NCBI RefSeq assembly: GCF_000378625.1
Contig: NZ_KB905169.1
Span: 180,226 to 235,494 of the forward strand
Reading direction: 5' to 3'
Source: Colwellia piezophila ATCC BAA-637
Lineage (GTDB): Bacteria > Pseudomonadota > Gammaproteobacteria > Enterobacterales > Alteromonadaceae
DNA: 55,269 nt
In this document: in pieces, positions 36,356 to 47,177 of the stretch
Position numbering within the stretch: the first letter of the stretch is position 1
How the letters are laid out: each line of letters opens with the position of its first letter
Made by a program: the position numbers and the translations under genes
Notes under the pieces: model-generated
The model's input: the letters and a program-made list of their open reading frames with translations, nothing else
What the model was told of the DNA's origin: nothing
Database searches by the model: none

Positions 36356-37824
36356 TACGCTATCTCCCCTACTTTGAATAAATCAAGGTTAGATAATTCA
36401 CTAAATGGGTCATCAAAATTAGCCAAGGAAGGAAATATAGACGTTAATTCAGATTTTTCTACACCAAACCAATGGGCGATTACGGCACTCACTTGAGATG
36501 TTGATGTGGTAGGAATCCAACGACCTCTTTTACTATCTGAATCAAGCCCTTGCCCAACTTGTAGATCAGGGTGTTGACCAAAAAATTTACCACCATTAAC
36601 CATATCGCCCATTAACATAGCATGACCGCCCCAAGCATGATCTGTTCCTGCATTCGCATTGGTACTATTGGGTGTTAATGTTCTACCAAATTCAGAACCA
36701 GAAAAGGTTAACACTTTATCAAAATCACCTAAGGCAACTAAGCAATCTCTAAAAGCTTTTAACGCGTTATTTAAATCAGTCATCAGTAACTGATGATCAG
36801 CTAAGACATTTTTATGGGTATCAAAACCACCCATTTTTACAAAAAAGACCGGACGATTATTTGTATTTGAACTTTTACCCGCAATAAGTTTAACAATGGT
36901 TTTTAGCTGTTTACCTACATTTGACTCCGAAGCCCCCGCCTGTTCAAAAATGCTATTAAAATTTACACCCGTGCCATCAGCAATATCAAACGCTGTATTT
37001 AGCACTTGTTGTGCATGTCTTGCACTAGTAAATGTTTGTTGGTATTTTTTCCCCATCAAGTTGTTAATATCATCAGCATTGGCAAAATATCGCTCAACCA
37101 TCGTTTTACGTGCGCCACTAAAGCCATTTAAGTTCGTTACGCCATTTTTATTCATAACAAAGGGGTTTATTAAGCTGTTTTTACTTACCTGAAAGGAGTT
37201 AAGCCCTGACGTTGAAATTAACGGGGATACAAAGCCATCGGTATTATAAGTGCTGGTTAGTTCCGCAATTCTGCCACCCCAGCCATAACGAAAGGGGTTG
37301 GTTGGCTCGCTCTGATATTGTTTTTGCTGATCTGCATGAGAAAAAAGCTGGGGTGGTAGTGACACGGTCTTATTTTTGAATTGTTCACGTGTAGTGGGTT
37401 CAACTAAATTACCGGTATTGCAAATAAAGGATAATTCTTCTTGATTGAACATGTCTGCCATATCACTACAACTTGGGTGTAAACCAAATTCATTAGAAGT
37501 GTCGCCCCCATAAACTTGAGCGGCTTTCTTTAAAGACAATGGATGTAATGTATTCTCAGCTAAAGCGACAACTCCCCGAGAGTCATCATAGCGTTGCCTT
37601 AAAACCCCCTCGCCTGTTGGTACGATCATATTGTTAGCATCGTTGCCACCGGCAAGAAAAACATAAACAAGCGCTTTATAATCTGTTGATGATTGTGCAA
37701 GCGCTTGTCGAGCATTAAACATGCTAAAGAAGCCTGTACTTCCCACTACAGCTGCTGAGCCAAAGGTAAGTGATTTATTTAAAAACCGACGTCGTGACAA
37801 CATATTATTTTTATTTTCACTCAT
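36355..37824 (-). CDS. DUF1501-family protein with Tat signal
   Basis: The 489 residues begin with a twin-arginine signal (SRRRFLNKSLTFG, Arg11-13), so the protein is exported folded, often a sign of a cofactor or metal. DUF1501 features: LVYVFLAGGNDANNMIVP, FGLHPSCSDM, FVKMGGFDTHKN, VLTFSGSEFGRTLTPN, TDHAWGGHAMLMG. The D-T-H and H-A-W-G-G-H motifs recall the alkaline-phosphatase/sulfatase superfamily, to which this family is distantly linked. It is coupled to the DUF1800 gene and downstream of the SDR and GH78 genes in the same direction. Function unknown. Confidence 0.85.
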   Translation of the reverse strand: MSENKNNMLSRRRFLNKSLTFGSAAVVGSTGFFSMFNARQALAQSSTDYKALVYVFLAGGNDANNMIVPTGEGVLRQRYDDSRGVVALAENTLHPLSLKKAAQVYGGDTSNEFGLHPSCSDMADMFNQEELSFICNTGNLVEPTTREQFKNKTVSLPPQLFSHADQQKQYQSEPTNPFRYGWGGRIAELTSTYNTDGFVSPLISTSGLNSFQVSKNSLINPFVMNKNGVTNLNGFSGARKTMVERYFANADDINNLMGKKYQQTFTSARHAQQVLNTAFDIADGTGVNFNSIFEQAGASESNVGKQLKTIVKLIAGKSSNTNNRPVFFVKMGGFDTHKNVLADHQLLMTDLNNALKAFRDCLVALGDFDKVLTFSGSEFGRTLTPNSTNANAGTDHAWGGHAMLMGDMVNGGKFFGQHPDLQVGQGLDSDSKRGRWIPTTSTSQVSAVIAHWFGVEKSELTSIFPSLANFDDPFSELSNLDLFKVGEIA

Positions 37825-37857
37825 ATATCAATAAACCCTATGGTTATGTTTTAATTA

Positions 37858-38553
37858 TCAATAATTCATTTCAATTTCTGGACGAATAATCAGTTCATGA
37901 ATATGGCTGTTATCGGAGGTAAATAGCATTGATAGTGCAGCTTCGGCCACGTCTTCTGCTTGCAAATACTCTTGTCGGTCTGCTGCTCTAAAGTCAGTAT
38001 TTACCCCGCCAGGGTAAAGCGACAATACTTTAATTCCACTGCCATTAAGTTCTTTTCGTAAAACTTTAGTGTGCATATCAAGTGCTGCCTTGCTGGCAGA
38101 ATATTGAGCAGTATTTGGGTTGGCAAACAAACAAGTAGTGGAAAGCACATTGAGTATGATGCCACGGCTTCGTTCTCGCATACTTGGCAACACGGCATGA
38201 ATTAACCGCAAAGGTGCAAAATAGTTAATATCTAACATGTGTTGTAACTGTTTCCAGTCTGGATCGCTCGCAGGTGCCCGCGAAGAGTTTAATCCGGCAC
38301 AGTTTACTAGAATATCTATCGGTCCTAATTTTTTCTGCGCATGTTTTACAAATTTAGTTAAGCTATCCAGTTCAGATAAGCAAAAAGTCTCTGAGTATAT
38401 TTTTACCCTATCATCAAGTTGCTCAAGGGTATTATTCAGTTTTTTTTGTTGTCGACCACACAAGCTTAGGGTGTATCCCTGTTGAGATAATTTAATGGCA
38501 AGTTGTTTGCCTATGCCTGAAGATGCACCTGTAATTAATATATGTTTCGTCAT
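37858..38553 (-). CDS. Short-chain dehydrogenase/reductase
   Basis: The 231 residues are a classical SDR: cofactor loop TGASSGIG (8-15), L-C-G-R-Q-Q after beta2 suggesting NADP preference, the NCAG structural motif, and the catalytic YSASKAAL (Tyr-x-x-x-Lys). It has no signal peptide, so it is cytoplasmic, unlike its neighbours. It lies nine bases after the GH78-like gene and 33 bases before the DUF1501 gene, thus in the middle of a minus-strand operon. It could reduce or oxidise a released sugar such as rhamnose or fucose; the substrate cannot be told. Confidence 0.88.
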   Translation of the reverse strand: MTKHILITGASSGIGKQLAIKLSQQGYTLSLCGRQQKKLNNTLEQLDDRVKIYSETFCLSELDSLTKFVKHAQKKLGPIDILVNCAGLNSSRAPASDPDWKQLQHMLDINYFAPLRLIHAVLPSMRERSRGIILNVLSTTCLFANPNTAQYSASKAALDMHTKVLRKELNGSGIKVLSLYPGGVNTDFRAADRQEYLQAEDVAEAALSMLFTSDNSHIHELIIRPEIEMNY

Positions 38554-38562
38554 AAATGGCTC

Positions 38563-41148
38563 TTAATCCGTCTGAATATTTGTTAGCAAGAATTGATGAA
38601 CACCTGCAGATAAGGTAGTGCCTGCATATGAATTACCTGAAAATGTGACCGGATCTAATTCTACCTGCACTCCTTTGGGAATGGTTATCTTAAGTTGCTT
38701 TTGATTAGCGTCCTTCAGCCAATTTATTTTTAATTTTCCATATGGTGTAGGAATTGTTGCGGTTAAATTTGCAAATGAATGAAAACGATTAAACAATTTA
38801 ATGGTTTTCATGCCTGGTGAAATAGGCTCAACACCAACTAAAAACTGTGCAAATAAAGCTGGTGCAAATGCACTTTCAGTTTGGGCATCTGATCGTGTTC
38901 TGCCGTTATCAACAAATTTTCCTGACCGTCCCGTACCATTTAGCCACCACTCTTCCCAAAATGTACCGTTATATTGTGGGGATAACATATGAGCAAAGCG
39001 TTCATTCAATAAAGCGAATGACTCATCAATATAGCCATAGTTCGCGATGCCTTTATGCAAATAATAAGACATCGCAGGGGTGACAACAGTCATATTATCA
39101 AAACGGCTAATAAGATTATTGTCATCATCTTTTAACAAGTGTTTGATAACCCTATTGGCTTGCTCTTTTGTCGCTATGTTTAGTGCCAATGCCATAGCAT
39201 TAGCATGTTCACTAAACTGACTCGACTGTTTGCCTTGACCTAGTTTGTTATTGATAAGCGCATCAACAAAAAGTCCTTTTTTCTGATGCCAAAATTTATT
39301 TTGTATCGCCTTTCGCATCCGTTTTGCCTGCTGACGATAGTTATCGCTACCTTTAACACCCAGCCACTCTAATACTTGAGCATAATTTTCCAATGCATGT
39401 AGGTAATGACCATTTAAGGTTAAATTAGCCCCACGCCGATCATTTTTGGCATGATCTAACCAATAGGCAAAAGGAGGTTCATCTAACAAGCCATCTTCAT
39501 TAGTATAATTAGCAAGCAAACCCAGTAGTTTATCTGCAGAGGGCAATAAATCTCGCACTGTTTTTTCATCACCGGTATACAAAAAATAATGATGTAAACT
39601 ACTTAACCACAACAAGTTAGAATCTAAAATCACCATGAAATTATTGTTCATTTGCGGTGCGTAGGCTGGCATTAAACCATTGGCATACTGTTCTTGGGCA
39701 ACTTGCAGTAAATATCGTCTTTGTAAATGCTGATCAGCAAATAAATAATAGTTACCTAGCGCAGCATAAAAGCCCGTTTGTGAATACTGCCGGCGTTCGC
39801 GGTAATTATCAGTGAAGGCATCAGTGGTCGCAGCTTTTATCGTTTTCGCTGTCGCTTGCATGTATTTATCTAGCCAAGGCGATTGTTGAGAAGATATTTT
39901 CCCTTTTAGTTCAAAGGGGTAACTAATTTCATGAATGCCAAAATCGTCAATTGTTAACGGTTTTTTCTCGGTTGATACAAGTAACCCCAAATAACGCGCA
40001 GGTTTAAAATAAGTTGCCTGCCAAGTATCTTGTTCACCCGACAGATAAACTTGGTCAATTAAATTGCTGTCTATGGTGTGATAGCCAAATTCATTATTTA
40101 GCATAAAGGGTTTGCTGATCACTTCTACTTTACTACCTTTTGCTCCTTGTAATTTGAAAAAAGGCAAGCCATTTCGGACCTGACCAAAATCAAAAACCAA
40201 TAACCAAGGCCTAGCTGATTTAGGTAACGTTATACTTCCATCTTCATGCCAATTATTTATCTGTGATTCAATTAAAGGCGCTATTTTATTATTCAATTTA
40301 ATGATAGGAATTTTACTTAACTTTTTTGGAAAGGTATCGGTATTAAGTAGGTAGTCATCAACCTGTCCAGCAAAAATGAGACGTTTAGCTCTGACTTTAT
40401 TTTCATTCAATTTAGGAATATCACGAGCAACTAATGCTGTCCATGGCGGAGTAAAAGAAGAGGCGTTATCATTCTTTTGTGGTTTGGGCCAACCAACATT
40501 GCGCATTAATACTTGTGCTTGACGCCAACCATTATCGTTAAAATCAAGTTGTTGCCAATTTTTTAGTGACTTATTCAAATCGACCAAGTCATTAACTTGT
40601 TGATGAAAACGACTCATTTTTATTTCATTTACATCCCAACTTGCATCAACATGAGTTAACCAGTTTTCATCACTAATTATTATCGTTGCTTCATCATCAG
40701 TCTGTAGTGATAATTGAGCCAATAGACCAGCACGTGTTTGATGTTGATAACTATTTACGCTGTCTTTAAAGTGCACTTTAACCGCAATAAGATTTTCACC
40801 TTCGGTTAATAAACTTTCAAGTTGCCAAGTATCATAAGACTGATGATGAGGAGCACTCCTTGCCGGACCTCGTGATATATAAACACCATTAACATATAAC
40901 TGGTATACACTCGATGCACTGATATGCAGCGTAGCATTGACTGGTTTTCCTTTAATTTCGAAGCTACGCCTAAATAACTGCATCGAACTATTCCCATGAC
41001 CCCAGAGCCACTTCGCCTGCCAACGAGTAGGTTGAGAATCGATACTGCTATTTTGATTTCCACCAAGAGAGTAATTACTTTGAGCTTGTAGTGTTCCACA
41101 AAAAATAACTAACGAAAAACAATACAAAAACCTCAACCAAATAGACAT
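38563..41148 (-). CDS. GH78-like alpha-L-rhamnosidase (clan with six-hairpin barrel)
   Basis: I start at the ATG at 41148 because AAGGTG lies seven bases upstream and a clean signal peptide (ending LQAQ) begins there; the frame opens further upstream at 41217. The 861 residues have an N-terminal beta domain (about 45-200; KWLWGHGNSSMQLFRRSFEI, YQLYVNGVYISRGPAR), further beta domains, an (alpha/alpha)6 barrel (about 410-760; DNYRERRQYSQTGFYAALG replaces the GH78 D-x-P-x-R-x-E-R signature; NGTFWEEW) and a C-terminal beta domain with TIPKGVQVEL. The Glu in RERR is the likely acid. Rhamnose cleavage is the family default, but the altered signature leaves other 6-deoxy sugars possible. It heads the minus-strand operon. 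Confidence 0.8.
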   Translation of the reverse strand: MSIWLRFLYCFSLVIFCGTLQAQSNYSLGGNQNSSIDSQPTRWQAKWLWGHGNSSMQLFRRSFEIKGKPVNATLHISASSVYQLYVNGVYISRGPARSAPHHQSYDTWQLESLLTEGENLIAVKVHFKDSVNSYQHQTRAGLLAQLSLQTDDEATIIISDENWLTHVDASWDVNEIKMSRFHQQVNDLVDLNKSLKNWQQLDFNDNGWRQAQVLMRNVGWPKPQKNDNASSFTPPWTALVARDIPKLNENKVRAKRLIFAGQVDDYLLNTDTFPKKLSKIPIIKLNNKIAPLIESQINNWHEDGSITLPKSARPWLLVFDFGQVRNGLPFFKLQGAKGSKVEVISKPFMLNNEFGYHTIDSNLIDQVYLSGEQDTWQATYFKPARYLGLLVSTEKKPLTIDDFGIHEISYPFELKGKISSQQSPWLDKYMQATAKTIKAATTDAFTDNYRERRQYSQTGFYAALGNYYLFADQHLQRRYLLQVAQEQYANGLMPAYAPQMNNNFMVILDSNLLWLSSLHHYFLYTGDEKTVRDLLPSADKLLGLLANYTNEDGLLDEPPFAYWLDHAKNDRRGANLTLNGHYLHALENYAQVLEWLGVKGSDNYRQQAKRMRKAIQNKFWHQKKGLFVDALINNKLGQGKQSSQFSEHANAMALALNIATKEQANRVIKHLLKDDDNNLISRFDNMTVVTPAMSYYLHKGIANYGYIDESFALLNERFAHMLSPQYNGTFWEEWWLNGTGRSGKFVDNGRTRSDAQTESAFAPALFAQFLVGVEPISPGMKTIKLFNRFHSFANLTATIPTPYGKLKINWLKDANQKQLKITIPKGVQVELDPVTFSGNSYAGTTLSAGVHQFLLTNIQTD

Positions 41149-41286
41149 CGATTTCACCTTAACTAAATTCTTATTCTTGCATCTACAAACAGAGTTATAT
41201 ACAGTAACACCAATCATTTGGGAACGTTATCCCTTTATTCTATTTAAAAAATATCTCTAACATTATCATTTTAAGGAACTGTTCTA

Positions 41287-44211
41287 GTGAGCAATATTAT
41301 CAAATCATTTTTAATACTATTTATTGTCTTTAGTACAAATGTAATTGCACAACAAAAACATGAAAACACAGTATCACTTAACGGTACATGGCAGATTATT
41401 TTTGACAAAGAAAACATTTCAAGAGCTCAAAAACTCTATAAAAATAAGAACTTTCTTGCCCAAACAAATATTCGAAACATTGAGGTTCCCAGTGTTTGGG
41501 AACTAAAAGAAAAAGACTATGAGGGTGTTGCTCTTTATCGCCGTACTTTTACTGCCCCGAAAAAGTGGCAAGATAAAATCACCCATATTTCGTTCGATGC
41601 GGTCAATTATCGTGCTGAAGTTTACCTTAATGACCATGTTGTTGGCGTGCATGAAGGAGGTTTTACCCCTTTTAGTTTCCGCATTGATTCAATGTTGAAC
41701 TTTGATAAAGAAAATGTCATCACCTTACGAGTGCTCGGCCCTATTTTATTAGACACTGACAAAGTAATCGATGGGTTTGGCGCCATGGAAACACCACAGT
41801 GGCGTGGTGGTATTAGTGGTGGGATATGGCAGTCAGTTCGCCTGGTTACTACGGGTAAAAGTTATATTAAGGATATTTATGTTCAACCAAACTATCGAAC
41901 AAGCCAAGCTAAAGTCACTTTATCAACGACCAACTTTGGTGAGTTTTCTAGCCAAGATCTAGTAAGTTTTGAAATAACTGAAGTGGCGACCAACAAAGTT
42001 GTCGTAACCAAAAAAATCAAACACAAATTTCAGGCAGGCCAAAATCAACTTGTTGAAACGATTGATATTCCCAATGCTAAAACTTGGTCACCTAGTAGCC
42101 CTAACCTATATAAACTAACCGTGAGTATTGAGAGTCAAGGTAAAATCAGTGATACCGTTAGTGATCGTTTTGGTTTACGTGAGTTTTCTATTAACAACAA
42201 ACGTTTTGTGCTAAATGGTAAAGAAATATACGTAAAAGCGGTATTTCTTGAAGGGGTATATCCGGTAGGTATTGCCACACCGGTTGATATAAACATGGCA
42301 CGAAAAGAAATAAGGCTGGCTAAAGAAGCAGGCTTTAACATGATCCGCCCATGGCGCCGTCCACCGCCACCTAAATGGTTAGATTTAGCCGATGAAATCG
42401 GCGTTTTGGTCATAGGCTCACCGGCACTTGAGTGCATGGATTTACCGGTAAGTACACCTGACTTACCCAACAGAGTTATTGCTGAATTAAAACAAACGAT
42501 ACTTCGTGATCGCAATCGCGCCAGTGTTGTTATGTGGGAATTATATAACGAAGTACGCCGACCTATTTTAAAACAAATGATGGCTGAAACCTCAATGATG
42601 GCGAGAGATATTGACCCTTCTCGCTTAATTCTTGATGAGTCAGGTGGTTGGGCATTTGGTGCAAAAGTTTATTTGCCCAATGAGCGCGACTTTATCTCTT
42701 TTAATGACGTACATACCTACCCTGGCCCCAATGTTACCAACGCTTTTTATGATAAGTTCTTGGGTGTTTCTTATACCAAAGAAGAACGAAAAAAGCTTAA
42801 TATTAAAGGTAAGCCTATTGGTCATAACTTAAAGACTGGGGCAATGTCATTTGTTTCTGAATTAGGTTATGGCAGCTATGTTGACTTTGATAAAGTTAAT
42901 GCCCGTTTTTCCAAAGAAGGCAATCCTATTGCGCCCCCTACTCGTTATCATCAGCAATTAGGCAGTCAACTAAATGAATTACTGACTTCACAATTAAGCG
43001 ATATTTATGCAACACCGCTTGATTTCTATAATGAGCAACAAGAAATTCATGGTAAAGCTAATGCAAGAATGATTGAAGCTACCCGTGCTAACCCTAAAAT
43101 AGCTGGCTATTGTGTGCATGCCTTAACCGGTGGTGACTGGGTGATGGGCGCAGGATTGCTTGATATTTGGCGTGACCCTAAACCAGCCGTTTACACCCGT
43201 ACCCAAATGGCAAACAAGCCGCGTATTTTAACCATTCGAACCTTCCCTCGCTCTGCTTATCAAGGGGAGAAGGTAAGAATTACCGTTAAAGGAATAAATG
43301 ATAATGAAAAAATTTCAGGTACATTTAAGCTATCGGTTAAAAACTCGCAAGGTAAAACAATTTGGCAAACTGAATCCAATATAGATTTTGAACATGCTAT
43401 ATCAGATTTACTTGATCAAAAGATAACAACCGATAAGTTAACAGGTACCTATACCGTTAATGCTGAAATTATAGATAACCATGGCAACTCGATAGCAGCC
43501 AATAACTTTGACTTTGATGTCTTTAGCGTCAAAAGCAATAATGCTATTGGTGCGTTTGCAGTCGTTGACCAAACCGGTAGTGTTAAAAGCTTCTTAAACA
43601 AACAAGGCATTAAGTTTTCAGCATTCAATAATAATACATCGATAAATACGCCGGTACTTGTGGCGATGAAACTTAAGAAACAAGAGCAGCAAGTAGCGTT
43701 GAATAAACAGTTATCTGACTTTGCCAAACGTGGTGGCAAAGTCACCTACGTGCAGTTCCCCTACATAGGCCCTAAATGGAAAGACGGCGTATTAGGTAAA
43801 GGCTTCTCAATGAACATGCCTATTAATATTAAAATGAAAGCCTCTCAAGGATTATGGGGCGGCATGAGTCATGTTGTTGCCGACCATCCTATTTTCAAGG
43901 GACTTCCGTCTAGCAAAGCCATGCAAGGTGTTTATGAAAATGTTCGGGCAAAAATCAGCATGATTAACTTAAACACTAAACCAATAGTTACCGTCGTTGC
44001 TAATGATAATTTTCCTGATATGACCTTAATGAAGCGTCATTATAAAGGTACTGGCGATGTTTGGTCTGGCTCAGACTTATCAGAAGTTAAACATGGTAAA
44101 GGCACATTACTATTATCTACCATGCGAATAGTGCCTCACTTAGGTGATGATCCTGTCGCGGATACACTGTTATTAAATCTCCTTGCTTATATAACTAAGC
44201 CTCGGCACTAA
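41287..44211 (+). CDS. GH2 family glycoside hydrolase, secreted, GTG start
   Basis: The 974 residues start at GTG (41287), with TAAGGAAC ten bases upstream and a signal peptide ending near VIAQ. Order: jelly roll (about 28-190; SLNGTWQIIFD, YRRTFTAPKKW, HEGGFTPFSFRID), Ig-like domain (about 195-300), TIM barrel (about 305-640) with acid/base Glu422 in LYNEVRRP and nucleophile Glu525 in FVSELGYG, then Ig-like segments (about 645-745) and a C-terminal domain (about 750-974; GKVTYVQFPYIGP) of glutamine-amidotransferase-like flavour. It differs much from the GH2 at 21094 and is longer than LacZ-type enzymes. Beta-galactosidase or beta-glucuronidase specificity cannot be settled. It is divergent from the GH78-like operon. 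Confidence 0.9.
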   Translation: MSNIIKSFLILFIVFSTNVIAQQKHENTVSLNGTWQIIFDKENISRAQKLYKNKNFLAQTNIRNIEVPSVWELKEKDYEGVALYRRTFTAPKKWQDKITHISFDAVNYRAEVYLNDHVVGVHEGGFTPFSFRIDSMLNFDKENVITLRVLGPILLDTDKVIDGFGAMETPQWRGGISGGIWQSVRLVTTGKSYIKDIYVQPNYRTSQAKVTLSTTNFGEFSSQDLVSFEITEVATNKVVVTKKIKHKFQAGQNQLVETIDIPNAKTWSPSSPNLYKLTVSIESQGKISDTVSDRFGLREFSINNKRFVLNGKEIYVKAVFLEGVYPVGIATPVDINMARKEIRLAKEAGFNMIRPWRRPPPPKWLDLADEIGVLVIGSPALECMDLPVSTPDLPNRVIAELKQTILRDRNRASVVMWELYNEVRRPILKQMMAETSMMARDIDPSRLILDESGGWAFGAKVYLPNERDFISFNDVHTYPGPNVTNAFYDKFLGVSYTKEERKKLNIKGKPIGHNLKTGAMSFVSELGYGSYVDFDKVNARFSKEGNPIAPPTRYHQQLGSQLNELLTSQLSDIYATPLDFYNEQQEIHGKANARMIEATRANPKIAGYCVHALTGGDWVMGAGLLDIWRDPKPAVYTRTQMANKPRILTIRTFPRSAYQGEKVRITVKGINDNEKISGTFKLSVKNSQGKTIWQTESNIDFEHAISDLLDQKITTDKLTGTYTVNAEIIDNHGNSIAANNFDFDVFSVKSNNAIGAFAVVDQTGSVKSFLNKQGIKFSAFNNNTSINTPVLVAMKLKKQEQQVALNKQLSDFAKRGGKVTYVQFPYIGPKWKDGVLGKGFSMNMPINIKMKASQGLWGGMSHVVADHPIFKGLPSSKAMQGVYENVRAKISMINLNTKPIVTVVANDNFPDMTLMKRHYKGTGDVWSGSDLSEVKHGKGTLLLSTMRIVPHLGDDPVADTLLLNLLAYITKPRH

Positions 44212-44518
44212 ACTAAGTGCTCAAGCCTTTCAGGATGATTAATTGCTGCTGACCATATTAGTCATTGCTTCGCGACGACTTTACAAGTGTATAACAAGCA
44301 ATGTACTTTATATAATCTAACCAAGTTAGATTAAAGGCTAGCAAACTGTTCTACAGAAAATTGAGGATTAACTATTGTTACTTTATAAGATTACGGCTAC
44401 TTTAAATATGCTACTTGGCAGCATCACATGCCTGGACCCCCTTTAAATTACAAATAGCTAAACAAGCTATTTGTACGCACTTTGAATCTATAATGACAAT
44501 AAAATAGGATGCAGACTT
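44212..44518. other. Intergenic region with two perfect palindromes
   Basis: AATCTAAC-CAA-GTTAGATT (44314-44332) and CAAATAGCT-AAACA-AGCTATTTG (44451-44473) stand upstream of the molybdenum-hydroxylase operon. The second lies about 46 bases before the ATG at 44519, a good operator position. No gene is seen. Confidence 0.5.
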
Positions 44519-44986
44519 ATGAAACAGTCAATAATTATCAACGGAACAAAACATGAGATTAATGTCGATTCTGATATGCCACTACTGTGGTTTCTTCGTG
44601 ATGAATTAGAATTCACCGGCACAAAATTTGGCTGTGGAAAAGGGTTATGTGGTGCTTGTACTGTGCATGTAAACGGACAAGCGATACGTTCTTGTATCAC
44701 TCCGGTTAGTACCTTAGTTGATAAACAGATAACTACCATTGAAGGGTTATCTGAAAATGGTGACCATGCCTTGCAAAGAGCTTGGTTGAATAATAAGGTG
44801 CCGCAGTGTGGATATTGTCAGGCTGGGCAAATTATGAATGCAGCGAGTTTACTGGCGGTAAATCCAGCCCCGACGATAGAAGAAATAGAAGCATCAATGC
44901 AGGGCAATATTTGTCGCTGTGGTACTTATCAACGCATCACAAAGGCAATTTCAGAAGCCGCAGACACGCTAAGTAAGGAAGCTTAA
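44519..44986 (+). CDS. [2Fe-2S] subunit of a molybdenum hydroxylase (isoquinoline 1-oxidoreductase alpha-like)
   Basis: The 155 residues hold both iron-sulfur clusters: plant-ferredoxin type Cys39, Cys44, Cys47, Cys59 (CGKGLCGACTVH) and the four-helix type Cys97, Cys100, Cys132, Cys134 (CGYCQAG, CRCGTYQRI). The length fits IorA/aldehyde dehydrogenase gamma subunits. It passes electrons from the molybdenum cofactor to an acceptor; no FAD subunit gene is present, as in isoquinoline oxidoreductase and periplasmic aldehyde dehydrogenases. The stop is two bases before the large-subunit ATG. It has no signal of its own and probably rides out with the Tat-exported partner. Confidence 0.92.
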   Translation: MKQSIIINGTKHEINVDSDMPLLWFLRDELEFTGTKFGCGKGLCGACTVHVNGQAIRSCITPVSTLVDKQITTIEGLSENGDHALQRAWLNNKVPQCGYCQAGQIMNAASLLAVNPAPTIEEIEASMQGNICRCGTYQRITKAISEAADTLSKEA

Positions 44987-44987
44987 C

Positions 44988-47165
44988 ATGAGTAACTCAA
45001 CTGTAAGTCGTCGACATTTTTTAAAAATAGTAGGTGTTGCCACGGGTGGTCTGTGCATTAGTATTGCATTGCCTGGCAATGTATTAGCCGAAAAAGGCAT
45101 TATAGAAGATAGCAGTACAGAGCTGAATGCCTTTATTCACCTTGATGAAAATGGTGATACCACTATTTATTGCGGTCGTTGTGAAATGGGACAAGGCATC
45201 AGTACTGCCCTGCCTTCTGCTGTCGCTGATGAAATGGAAGCTGATTGGCAGCGCGTTACCGTGAAACAAGGTGATGCAGACGAAAAATTTGGCCCTCAAG
45301 CTACGGGTGGTTCCGCGAGTATTCGTAAGATGTACCTACCTATGCGAAAAGCCGGCGCTACGGCAAAATTGATGTTAATTGCCGCTGCAGCCAAGGTCTG
45401 GAAAACGTCACCTGATAACTGTTATGCACAATCTCATTTTGTAATTAATAAACTCAATCAACAGAAGCTGGGGTTTGGTGAGTTAGCGAGCATCGCTAAA
45501 AACATGCCGATTCCTGACACAGTTACCCTTAAAAAGAAAAGTGAATTCAACTACATCGGCAAGGAACTAGCCCGACACGACCAAAATGAGGTGGTAGTAG
45601 GAAAGCGTACTTACGGGGTTGATACTAAAATGCCTGGCCTGAAATATGCCGCTATGATTCACTGCCCGGTATTAGGTGGCAGTATTAAAAGTGTCGACAA
45701 AACACTTGCGCTAAAAATGAAAGGCGTAACCGATGTCATCGAAATCCCTCGTTTTGATGTACCATTTGGATCCATTGGCGGTGTAGCTGTGGTTGCTGAC
45801 AATACTTGGACAGCACAGCAAGCAGTAGAAAAATTGAAAGTTGAGTGGGATTTAGGTGAAAACGTTGTTTACAACACCAAAGAATATAAACAACAACTCG
45901 TTGCTAATGTGGAAAAGCCAGCAACCTTGGCAAAAGAACGCGGAAATGTACATAGAGCGTTGAAAAAATCAAAACACAAACACAAAGCTACCTATACTGG
46001 CGGACACCTTTCCCATTCTCCAATGGAGCCTAATGCGAGTGTAGTATGGGTGCAAAAAGACAGTTGTGAAGTTTGGGCTTCAACGCAAAGCCCTGTAGAT
46101 ATTCAAAAAGTATTAGGCCAATATTTAAAACGTGAGCCTACCGATATCGTTGTGCATGTCGCGATGGCTGGTGGCGCATTTGGCAGGAAATTCAAATGTG
46201 ACTATGTCCATGAAGCCGCAGTGATTTCTGAAAAAACTGGTGTCCCTATTCAGCTTATTTGGTCACGTGAAGAAGACATGCGTACCGGTTATTATCATTC
46301 AATTAATGCCCAACACATAGAAGCATCAATGGATGAGCAAGGAAATGTTACCGGATGGTTGCACAGAGCTGCTTTTCCTTCTATCCCCTCTTTATTTGAC
46401 CCCTCACTCGTTAGAGCGCCAAAAGGTGCTCTAAGTGCGATAAGCAATCATTTATTCGGTGTACAAAGCATTAGAGTAGAATCAGGTGATGCTAAAGCCC
46501 ATACCCGAATTGGTTGGTATAGAGCGGTTAATGCCATCTTTTATGGCTTTGCCTTTAGTACATTTGCCGATGAACTTGCCTATAAAGCGGGTAAAGATCC
46601 GCTTACTTTTGTAAATCAACTTTTTGATAATAATAATAAGAAAAAGCAGAAAAAAGACATTAAAAGGATTAAGGCCGTTTTAGCATTGGTCGCTGAAAAA
46701 TCAAACTGGCATAACAGGGAAAATTTACCTGAGGGTCAAGGCATAGGCTTAGCGGTACATTATAGTTTTAAAAGTTTTGTTGCCATGGCAGTACATGTTG
46801 AAGTAAAAAATGACGATATTAAAGTATTAAATGTAGATTGTGCAATTGACTGTGGTCAGATACTCAATATTGATGGTGCAACAGCGCAAATGGAAGGCGC
46901 GGTTGTTATGGGAATGTCATTAGCTTTGACTACAGAAATCACCTTTAGAGATGGCGCTGTAGTTAACTCAAACTTTCATGACTATCCTGTTATGCGCATT
47001 GCCGATATGCCAAATGTTCGAGTACATATTACCGATTCAGACAAAAGCCCAACCGGCCTTGGTGAACCAGGTGTTGCCCCTTTTGCACCCGCATTAAGCA
47101 ATGCAGTTTTTGCCGCATCAGGTAAGCGTTATAGAGATTTACCTTTTAAACCAATGGCAGTTTAG
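44988..47165 (+). CDS. Molybdopterin-binding large subunit of aldehyde/isoquinoline-type oxidoreductase, Tat-exported
   Basis: The 725 residues start with a twin-arginine signal ([11 protein letters not shown], Arg8-9). The xanthine-oxidase fold is shown by [44 protein letters not shown] and the C-terminal [15 protein letters not shown], whose Glu (about 705) is the catalytic base of the family. As an IorB-type subunit it oxidises an aldehyde or N-heterocycle using water, in the periplasm, with electrons going to the [2Fe-2S] subunit. Its position right after a polysaccharide locus suggests aldose or anhydro-sugar oxidation, a hypothesis only. It is followed after 12 bases by the XdhC gene. 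Confidence 0.92.
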   Translation: MSNSTVSRRHFLKIVGVATGGLCISIALPGNVLAEKGIIEDSSTELNAFIHLDENGDTTIYCGRCEMGQGISTALPSAVADEMEADWQRVTVKQGDADEKFGPQATGGSASIRKMYLPMRKAGATAKLMLIAAAAKVWKTSPDNCYAQSHFVINKLNQQKLGFGELASIAKNMPIPDTVTLKKKSEFNYIGKELARHDQNEVVVGKRTYGVDTKMPGLKYAAMIHCPVLGGSIKSVDKTLALKMKGVTDVIEIPRFDVPFGSIGGVAVVADNTWTAQQAVEKLKVEWDLGENVVYNTKEYKQQLVANVEKPATLAKERGNVHRALKKSKHKHKATYTGGHLSHSPMEPNASVVWVQKDSCEVWASTQSPVDIQKVLGQYLKREPTDIVVHVAMAGGAFGRKFKCDYVHEAAVISEKTGVPIQLIWSREEDMRTGYYHSINAQHIEASMDEQGNVTGWLHRAAFPSIPSLFDPSLVRAPKGALSAISNHLFGVQSIRVESGDAKAHTRIGWYRAVNAIFYGFAFSTFADELAYKAGKDPLTFVNQLFDNNNKKKQKKDIKRIKAVLALVAEKSNWHNRENLPEGQGIGLAVHYSFKSFVAMAVHVEVKNDDIKVLNVDCAIDCGQILNIDGATAQMEGAVVMGMSLALTTEITFRDGAVVNSNFHDYPVMRIADMPNVRVHITDSDKSPTGLGEPGVAPFAPALSNAVFAASGKRYRDLPFKPMAV

Positions 47166-47177
47166 GGTTTGTCCGGT

